From: Pseudomonas sp. R76
GTDB taxonomy: Bacteria > Pseudomonadota > Gammaproteobacteria > Pseudomonadales > Pseudomonadaceae
Assembly (NCBI RefSeq): GCF_009834565.1
Contig: NZ_CP019428.1
Span: forward strand, 4,960,001 to 5,024,000
Length of the DNA stretch: 64,000 nt
Reading direction: 5' to 3'
A program made the translations under genes and the position numbers. Below the pieces are notes generated by a model. The model made no database searches. It saw only the letters and a list, made by a program, of their open reading frames with translations, and had not been told where the DNA came from. This document shows positions 58,445 through 64,000 of the stretch, piece by piece (within the stretch, counting starts at the first letter, position 1; each line of letters opens with the position of its first letter).

Positions 58445-60895
58445 ATGACCACCCCAACCCCCTGCTACCACTGCGCCCTGCCCGTCCCGCCCGGCAACCG
58501 GTTCACCGCCGTGATCCTCGGCGAGCGCCGCGAGCTGTGCTGCCCGGGCTGCCAGGCGGTGGCCGAAGCCATCGTGGCCGGCGGGCTGGAAAGCTATTAC
58601 CAGCACCGCAGCGAAGCCTCGGCCAACCCCGAGGCGCTGCCGGTGCAACTGGTCGACGAACTGGCGCTGTACGACCGCGCCGACGTGCAAAAACCCTTTG
58701 TGCGCCATGACGGCGAACTCGCCGAAACCACCCTATTGATGGAAGGCATCAGCTGCGCGGCCTGTGGCTGGCTGATCGAAAAACACCTGCGCAGCCTGCC
58801 CGCCGTGGCCGAGGCGCGGCTGAACCTGTCCAACCACCGCCTGCAGGTGCGCTGGGCCGACGGGCAATTGCCGCTGAGCCAGCTGCTCAGCGAGCTGCGC
58901 CACATCGGCTACGCCGCCCACCCCTACCAGGCGGACCGCGCCGCCGAGCAACTGGCCGGCGAAAATCGTCTGGCCCTGCGCCAACTCGGTGTGGCGGGGT
59001 TGTTGTGGTTCCAGGCGATGATGGCAACGATGGCCACCTGGCCGGAATTCAATATCGACCTGAGCCCGGAGCTGCACGTGATCCTGCGCTGGGTGGCGAT
59101 GTTTCTGACCACACCGATTGTGTTCTACAGCTGCGCGCCCTTCTTCAAAGGTGCCTTGCGCGATTTGCGCACGCGCCACCTGACCATGGACGTCTCAGTG
59201 TCCCTGGCGATTGGCGGTGCTTATTTGGCCGGTATCTGGACGGCCATCACCGGCGTCGGCGAGTTGTATTTCGATGCGGTGGGCATGTTCGCGCTGTTCC
59301 TGCTGGCCGGGCGCTATATGGAGCGACGTGCGCGGGAACGCACAGCTGCCGCCACCGCGCAGTTGGTCAACCTGCTACCTGCCTCGTGCCTGCGCCTCAA
59401 AGAGGATGGCCAGAGCGAACGCATCCTGCTCAGTGAACTGGCCGTGGGTGACCGCGTATCCGTGCATCCCGGCGCGGTGCTGCCGGCCGACGGGGTGATT
59501 CTCGACGGCCAGTCGAGCATCGACGAATCCCTGCTCACCGGCGAATACCTGCCGCAGCCTCGCCACGTGGGCGACGCGGTCACCGCCGGCACACTGAATG
59601 TCGAAGGTGCGCTGACCGTCGAGGTCCGCGCGCTGGGCCATGACACGCGCCTGTCCGCCATCGTGCGCCTGCTGGAACGCGCCCAGGCGGAAAAACCGCG
59701 CCTGGCGCAAATCGCCGACCGCGCGGCGCAATGGTTCCTGTTGTGTTCGCTGATCGCGGCGGCGTTGATCGGCTTGCTGTGGTGGGAGCTGGACCCGTCG
59801 CGGGCGTTCTGGATTGTGCTGGCCATGCTCGTCGCGACCTGCCCATGCGCGTTGTCCCTGGCCACACCCACCGCCCTCACCGCCGCCACCGGCACACTGC
59901 ACAAACTCGGGCTATTACTGACCCGTGGCCATGTGCTGGAAGGCTTGAACCAGATCGACACGGTGATTTTCGACAAGACCGGCACCTTGACCGAAGGCCG
60001 ACTAGCACTGCGTGCGATCCGCCCGTTGGGCAGGCTGAACAGCGATGAATGCCTGAGCCTCGCCGCCGCCCTGGAAAACCGTTCCGAACACCCCATTGCG
60101 CGGGCCTTTGGGCGTGCACCGCGGGCCGCCGATGAAGTCTTGAGCTTCCCCGGCCTGGGCCTTGAAGGCCGTGTGGGCGAGCATCAATTGCGCATCGGCC
60201 AGCCGGGGTTTGCCTGCGAGCTGAGTGGCTGCCCGATCCCCGCTTCGCCGGACGAAGCCGGGCAATGGCTGCTGCTCGGCGACCGCGACGGCGCACTCGC
60301 CTGGTTCGTGCTGGATGACCGCCTGCGCAGCGACGCACCCGCCTTGCTGGCGGCGTGCAAGGCGCGGGGCTGGCGCACATTGCTGCTGTCCGGCGACAGC
60401 TCGCCGATGGTGGCCAGTGTCGCTGTCGAGCTGGGCATCGACGAAGCCCACGGCGGCCTGCGCCCCGACGACAAACTGCAAGTGCTGCAACAACTGCACA
60501 AGGAAGGCCGCAAGGTGCTGATGCTCGGCGACGGCGTCAACGATGTGCCGGTGCTCGCCGCTGCCGATATCAGCGTGGCGATGGGCTCGGCCACCGACCT
60601 GGCAAAAACCAGTGCCGACGCCGTGCTGCTGTCCAACCGCCTCAACGCGCTGGTGCAGGCGTTTACGCTGGCGCGGCGCACGCGGCGGGTGATCATCGAA
60701 AACCTGCTATGGGCCGGGCTGTACAATGGCCTTATGCTGCCGTTTGCCGCCCTCGGTTGGATCACGCCCATCTGGGCGGCGATCGGCATGTCCCTCAGTT
60801 CGTTGACCGTGGTGCTCAACGCCTTGCGCCTGACTCGCCAACCAAGCGCGCCGGCTGACAGCGCCACTTTAGTAACCCGCCCGTTGCCGGCTTGA
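58445..60895 (+). CDS. ccoI: Copper-transporting P1B-type ATPase CcoI
   Basis: 816 residues; exports Cu(I) to the periplasm for cbb3 assembly (CopA2/FixI class). N-terminal Cys-rich site (C7, C10, C32, C33, C36: CYHCALP and CCPGCQAV), then an HMA domain with CAACGW near residue 105, eight membrane helices, the CPC motif at 466-468 (VATCPCALSLATP), phosphorylation motif DKTGT at 510 and hinge GDGVNDVPVL. Complete and of normal length. Preceded by a REPIN rather than tightly coupled to ccoH. Confidence 0.95.
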   Translation: MTTPTPCYHCALPVPPGNRFTAVILGERRELCCPGCQAVAEAIVAGGLESYYQHRSEASANPEALPVQLVDELALYDRADVQKPFVRHDGELAETTLLMEGISCAACGWLIEKHLRSLPAVAEARLNLSNHRLQVRWADGQLPLSQLLSELRHIGYAAHPYQADRAAEQLAGENRLALRQLGVAGLLWFQAMMATMATWPEFNIDLSPELHVILRWVAMFLTTPIVFYSCAPFFKGALRDLRTRHLTMDVSVSLAIGGAYLAGIWTAITGVGELYFDAVGMFALFLLAGRYMERRARERTAAATAQLVNLLPASCLRLKEDGQSERILLSELAVGDRVSVHPGAVLPADGVILDGQSSIDESLLTGEYLPQPRHVGDAVTAGTLNVEGALTVEVRALGHDTRLSAIVRLLERAQAEKPRLAQIADRAAQWFLLCSLIAAALIGLLWWELDPSRAFWIVLAMLVATCPCALSLATPTALTAATGTLHKLGLLLTRGHVLEGLNQIDTVIFDKTGTLTEGRLALRAIRPLGRLNSDECLSLAAALENRSEHPIARAFGRAPRAADEVLSFPGLGLEGRVGEHQLRIGQPGFACELSGCPIPASPDEAGQWLLLGDRDGALAWFVLDDRLRSDAPALLAACKARGWRTLLLSGDSSPMVASVAVELGIDEAHGGLRPDDKLQVLQQLHKEGRKVLMLGDGVNDVPVLAAADISVAMGSATDLAKTSADAVLLSNRLNALVQAFTLARRTRRVIIENLLWAGLYNGLMLPFAALGWITPIWAAIGMSLSSLTVVLNALRLTRQPSAPADSATLVTRPLPA

Positions 60896-60917
60896 GCCGC
60901 GCGGGCATGGAGTACAG

Positions 60918-61130
60918 ATGCCAGCTCTCTACGTGATGATTCCAGCGGCGCTGCTGTTAGTCGGCGTGGCCATTTACATCTTCTTCTGGGCGGTGGACAG
61001 CGGCCAGTACGACGACCTCGACGGCCCGGCCCACAGCGTGCTGTTCGACGATCAGGACCCGAACCACCTGGCCGCCGTCGACGAAGCCAACGGCCCCGAG
61101 CAACCGCCCAAAGACCCGCCCCATGCTTGA
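60918..61130 (+). CDS. ccoS: cbb3 oxidase maturation protein CcoS
   Basis: 70 residues: one N-terminal membrane helix (LYVMIPAALLLVGVAIYIFFWAV, first 30) and the family segment SGQYDDLDGPAHSVLFDD. CcoS is needed for insertion of heme b and CuB into CcoN. It starts 22 bases after ccoI and its end overlaps the next gene by eight bases. Confidence 0.93.
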   Translation: MPALYVMIPAALLLVGVAIYIFFWAVDSGQYDDLDGPAHSVLFDDQDPNHLAAVDEANGPEQPPKDPPHA

Positions 61131-61806
61131 ACTGGCGCCCCTGCTGGTCTCGGCACTGATCCTCGGCCTGCTGGGCGGCGGCCATTGCCTGGGCATGTGC
61201 GGCGGGCTGATGGGCGCACTGACCCTGGCGATTCCCAAAGAGCAACGCAGCCGCCGCTTTCGCCTGCTGCTGGCGTACAACCTGGGGCGCATTCTCAGCT
61301 ATGCCACCGCAGGGTTACTGATCGGCCTGGCCGGCTGGGCCGTGGCCAACAGCCCGGCGGCGATGTTCATGCGCGTGCTCGCCGGTTTGCTGCTGATCAG
61401 CATGGGCCTGTACCTGGCCGGTTGGTGGAGCGGCCTCACCCGTATCGAAAGCCTCGGGCGCGGCCTGTGGCGCTATATACAGCCTGTCGCCAACCGTTTG
61501 TTGCCGGTGTCCAGCCTGCCGCGTGCGTTGCTGCTGGGCGCGCTGTGGGGCTGGTTGCCGTGCGGGTTGGTCTACAGCACGTTGCTGTGGGCGGCGAGCC
61601 AGGGCAATGCGGCAGACAGTGCAGTGCTGATGCTGGCGTTTGGGCTCGGAACCTGGCCGGTGTTGCTGGCGACGGGCCTGGCGGCTGAACGGGTGACGGC
61701 GATATTGCGCAAACGCAGCGTGCGCGTGGCCGGCGGGCTTCTGGTGATTCTGTTCGGCATTTGGACATTGCCAGGCCCGCACCAGCACTGGTTGATGGGC
61801 CATTAA
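61123..61806 (+). CDS. TauE/SafE-like (UreH/CcoH2-type) membrane protein
   Basis: 227 residues, six membrane helices. The opening LLVSALILGLLGGGHCLGMCGG and repeated WGWLPCGLVYSTLLWA carry the His/Cys pairs of the sulfite-exporter/UreH-related group found after ccoS in many Pseudomonas (PA1547 position). A role in metal or thiol handling for oxidase assembly is inferred only from this constant position. Overlaps ccoS. Confidence 0.85.
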   Translation: MLELAPLLVSALILGLLGGGHCLGMCGGLMGALTLAIPKEQRSRRFRLLLAYNLGRILSYATAGLLIGLAGWAVANSPAAMFMRVLAGLLLISMGLYLAGWWSGLTRIESLGRGLWRYIQPVANRLLPVSSLPRALLLGALWGWLPCGLVYSTLLWAASQGNAADSAVLMLAFGLGTWPVLLATGLAAERVTAILRKRSVRVAGGLLVILFGIWTLPGPHQHWLMGH

Positions 61807-61835
61807 AAGGCCATGTGGCATAGCGCCGCTCCCCG

Positions 61836-61849
61836 TTGATGCAAATCAA
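61836..61849 (+). promoter_or_regulatory. Perfect ANR/FNR box upstream of hemN
   Basis: TTGAT-GCAA-ATCAA matches the ANR consensus exactly. A -10-like TAGACT at 61872-61877 lies at the spacing expected for a class II site (box centred about 41.5 bases before the start of transcription). hemN begins at 61910. Confidence 0.9.
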
Positions 61850-61909
61850 GATGCCATCGCAGCCCTGCCCCTAGACTCGGCCCACTAGCCAATCCGGGGG
61901 ACCGCCCGC

Positions 61910-63292
61910 ATGCTCGACGCCATTCGTTGGGACACAGATCTGATTCACCGCTACGACTTGGCGGGGCCGCGCTACACGTCCTACCCCACCGCCGTACAAT
62001 TCGACAGCCAGGTCGGCACCTTCGACCTGCTCCACGCCCTGCGCGACAGCCGCAAGGCCGCACGGCCACTGTCGCTGTATGTGCACGTGCCGTTCTGCGC
62101 GAACATTTGCTACTACTGCGCCTGCAACAAAGTCATCACCAAAGACCGTGGCCGCGCCCAGGCTTATTTGCAACGCCTGGAACAGGAAATCCAACTGGTG
62201 GCCTGCCACCTCGACCCGAAACAGCCGGTGGAGCAGCTGCACTTCGGCGGCGGCACGCCGACCTTTCTCAGCCACGACGAGCTGCGCCAGGTGATGACGC
62301 GCCTGCGCCAGCACTTCAATTTGCTGGAGGATGATTCCGGCGACTACGGCATCGAGATCGACCCGCGCGAAGCCGACTGGGCGACCATGGGCCTGCTGCG
62401 CGAACTGGGCTTCAACCGTGTGAGCATCGGTGTGCAAGACCTCGACCCCGAGGTGCAACGCGCGGTCAACCGCCTGCAAAGCCTGGAAGAAACCCGCGCG
62501 GTGATCGACGCGGCGCGCACCCTGCAATTTCGCTCGATCAATATCGACCTGATCTACGGCCTGCCCAAGCAGACGCCGATCAACTTCGCACGCACCGTGG
62601 AGGAAGTGATCAGCCTGCAACCGGATCGCCTGTCGGTGTTCAACTACGCGCACCTGCCGGAGCGCTTCATGCCGCAGCGGCGGATCAACACCGACGAGTT
62701 ACCTTCGCCGGCGGAAAAACTGCTGATGCTGCAAACCACCATCGAGCAATTGACCCGCGCCGGCTATCGCTACATCGGCATGGACCACTTTGCCCTGCCG
62801 GATGATGAACTGGCCATCGCCCAGGAAGAAGGCACGTTGCAACGCAATTTCCAAGGCTACACCACCCACGGGCATTGCGATTTGATTGGGTTGGGGGTGT
62901 CGGCGATCAGCCAGATCGGCGACCTGTATTGCCAGAACAGCAGCGACCTCAATCACTACCAGAACGCCCTGGCCGGCGCGCAACTGGCCACCAGCCGTGG
63001 CCTGGTGTGCACCACGGATGATCGGTTACGGCGCGAAGTGATTCAGCAGTTGATCTGCACCTTCAGCCTGGGCTTCGAGCAGATCGAACAGGCTTTCAAT
63101 ATCGATTTTCGCGGCTATTTCGACGAGCTATGGCCACAGCTGGAGACGATGGCCGCAGACGGCTTGATCGAGCTGAATGCGCAGGGCATCCACGTGTTGC
63201 CCGCCGGGCGCCTGCTGGTGCGCTCGGTGTGCATGGTGTTCGATGCCTACCTGGAGCACCAGAACAGGCAACGGTTCTCGCGGGTGATCTAA
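61910..63292 (+). CDS. hemN: Oxygen-independent coproporphyrinogen III oxidase
   Basis: Radical-SAM enzyme of 460 residues, making protoporphyrinogen under low oxygen. The cluster motif is C63-x3-C67-x2-C70 in PFCANICYYCACNK, with the HemN extra Cys after it; the SAM-binding glycines (HFGGGTPTFLS) and the catalytic Asp/Tyr regions follow. Length matches E. coli HemN (457). Its supply of heme under microaerobiosis fits the cbb3 neighbours, and a perfect ANR box precedes it. Confidence 0.96.
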   Translation: MLDAIRWDTDLIHRYDLAGPRYTSYPTAVQFDSQVGTFDLLHALRDSRKAARPLSLYVHVPFCANICYYCACNKVITKDRGRAQAYLQRLEQEIQLVACHLDPKQPVEQLHFGGGTPTFLSHDELRQVMTRLRQHFNLLEDDSGDYGIEIDPREADWATMGLLRELGFNRVSIGVQDLDPEVQRAVNRLQSLEETRAVIDAARTLQFRSINIDLIYGLPKQTPINFARTVEEVISLQPDRLSVFNYAHLPERFMPQRRINTDELPSPAEKLLMLQTTIEQLTRAGYRYIGMDHFALPDDELAIAQEEGTLQRNFQGYTTHGHCDLIGLGVSAISQIGDLYCQNSSDLNHYQNALAGAQLATSRGLVCTTDDRLRREVIQQLICTFSLGFEQIEQAFNIDFRGYFDELWPQLETMAADGLIELNAQGIHVLPAGRLLVRSVCMVFDAYLEHQNRQRFSRVI

Positions 63293-63299
63293 GCCTGAA

Positions 63300-63770
63300 T
63301 TATTTCGACAGCAGCTTCATGGCTTCCATTTGAGCCTCAGGCGGCTCGTCTTTGAGCGATTTGGCCAGTTGTGCCTGGGCCGTCATCAAACCGGCCTGAA
63401 TGTTAGCGATATCGCCCTGTAAGCCCGCGACCTTGGCTTGGCGTGCTTCGGGGCTCATGGTGGTGTCATTCATGGCCGCCGACAGCTGCGCCATTTTCTC
63501 GGCAAGCTGTTTTCTCAGTTCGCGGATCATTTTCAGCAACTACTTGATGTTGTCTTTCAGATTGCTGTCGTCGATGTCCTTGTTGGGGTTGCTACCGGTC
63601 TGGGAGGCTTTGAGCCCGGCACCGGATATCGTCACCACCACGCCTTCACCGGGTGTGGGTGGCGGGGCAGGTTTGTCATCGACTTTTTTGCCCGCGAGCG
63701 CATCTGCGGCCGTCAGCACCTGGGGTGCCTTGGTAGTAATGACTGGGTTATTGACTGGGATTACCGACAT
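63300..63770 (-). pseudogene. Conserved hypothetical gene split by an in-frame amber codon
   Basis: A leftward frame of 157 codons. Codons 1-76 (MSVIPVNNPVITTKAPQVLT to SNLKDNIK) end at TAG (63542-63540), after which the same frame continues LLKMIRELRKQLAEKMAQL to a final stop at 63300. If TAG replaced CAG (Gln), the joined product would be one 156-residue protein: a Pro-rich, low-complexity N-terminal half and a helical C-terminal half. The 3' half has no good start of its own (TTG at 63539 or ATG at 63530, poor ribosome site). GGAG precedes ATG 63770. Real nonsense mutation and sequencing error cannot be told apart. Confidence 0.65.
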
Positions 63771-63802
63771 GACCTGAGCTCCAGCTCATAGGGATTCACC
63801 TT

Positions 63803-63820
63803 TGTATCGGCATCGATACA
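63803..63820. promoter_or_regulatory. Perfect inverted repeat between anr and the split gene
   Basis: TGTATCG-GCAT-CGATACA: 7-bp arms with a 4-bp spacer in the 153-base divergent gap. It could control anr, the leftward gene or both. No known regulator is matched. Confidence 0.5.
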
Positions 63821-63923
63821 TAAACCTTTATCCATGTGCGGCTTTTTTGTACACGCTGGCCTCATCCACCCTCGGTGCGTTACCCTTACGTCTTATGTGT
63901 GTTTTCCCACAAGGATTTAAGAA

Positions 63924-64000
63924 ATGTCCGAGCCAGTTAAACTGCGCGCTCACAGCCAGGCTCACTGCAAGGATTGCAGCCTGGCTCCCCTCTGCCTGCC
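63924..64000 (+). CDS. anr: Anaerobic regulator Anr (5' end only)
   Basis: FNR/CRP-family transcription factor with a [4Fe-4S] cluster that loses activity in oxygen. Only the first 25 codons are in the window, but MSEPVKLRAHSQAHCKDCSL with APLCLP following is close to the P. aeruginosa ANR N-terminus, and three cluster cysteines (HCKDC and PLC) are visible. ATG at 63924 follows AAGGA with normal spacing. The gene follows hemN, as in P. aeruginosa, and its product should bind the boxes at 56186 and 61836. Confidence 0.92.
   Translation, partial: MSEPVKLRAHSQAHCKDCSLAPLCL

Overview
The window is high-GC DNA from a Pseudomonas of the fluorescens type. Three things point there: REP/REPIN palindromes of the Pseudomonas kind between genes, an aer - cco - cco - ccoGHIS - hemN - anr block in the order I recall from P. 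aeruginosa, and FabH-like/hrpA/aceK neighbours typical of the genus. No rRNA, tRNA, CRISPR array or intact transposon was seen.

Layout. 1-10112 is ordinary chromosome: a 3'-truncated ketoacyl-ACP synthase III gene, hrpA, aceK, a chemoreceptor and an EamA permease. 10173-12692 holds dTDP-rhamnose genes (rmlC, rmlA, rmlD) with rmlB reduced to a 30-codon remnant. 13048-15133 carries a second EamA permease and a CPBP protease, followed by a decayed acyltransferase. 16006-20246 is a compact five-gene cassette (GtrB-like transferase, FAD oxidoreductase, second transferase, aldo/keto reductase, GtrA). After a roughly 700-base non-coding stretch, 20946-33883 is a rightward surface-polysaccharide cluster with an ABC exporter (Wzm and a long Wzt with C-terminal domain), a methyltransferase-like protein, a GT-C-like membrane protein, Gmd, two Fcl-type reductases and several glycosyltransferases. 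A leftward cluster (43152-33923) converges on it: DegT aminotransferase resembling GDP-perosamine synthase, a second Wzm/Wzt pair (short Wzt), two large glycosyltransferases, a PglD/PerB-type N-acetyltransferase and the bifunctional GDP-mannose enzyme. Both clusters can draw on GDP-mannose and on the single Gmd, so GDP-fucose and GDP-N-acetylperosamine are the expected branch products.

43571-64000 is the microaerobic-respiration block: Aer-type receptor, a hydrolase, two tandem cbb3 oxidase operons (ccoNOQP twice), the assembly genes ccoGHIS, a TauE/SafE-like membrane protein, hemN, and the start of anr at the right edge. A perfect ANR/FNR box lies before hemN and a 9/10 match before ccoG. 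Between the oxidase operons and ccoG sits an accessory insert: a Phd-VapC toxin-antitoxin pair and three related leftward genes with EF-hand-like/HrpK-like repeats. Next to anr, a small gene is split by one in-frame amber codon.

The most unusual material is the double ABC-polysaccharide locus with its cassette and leader, the paralogous Fcl with an altered active-site segment, the HrpK-like trio, and the degraded genes (rmlB, acyltransferase, amber-split gene). Functions rest on motif recognition by eye; no database search was run.
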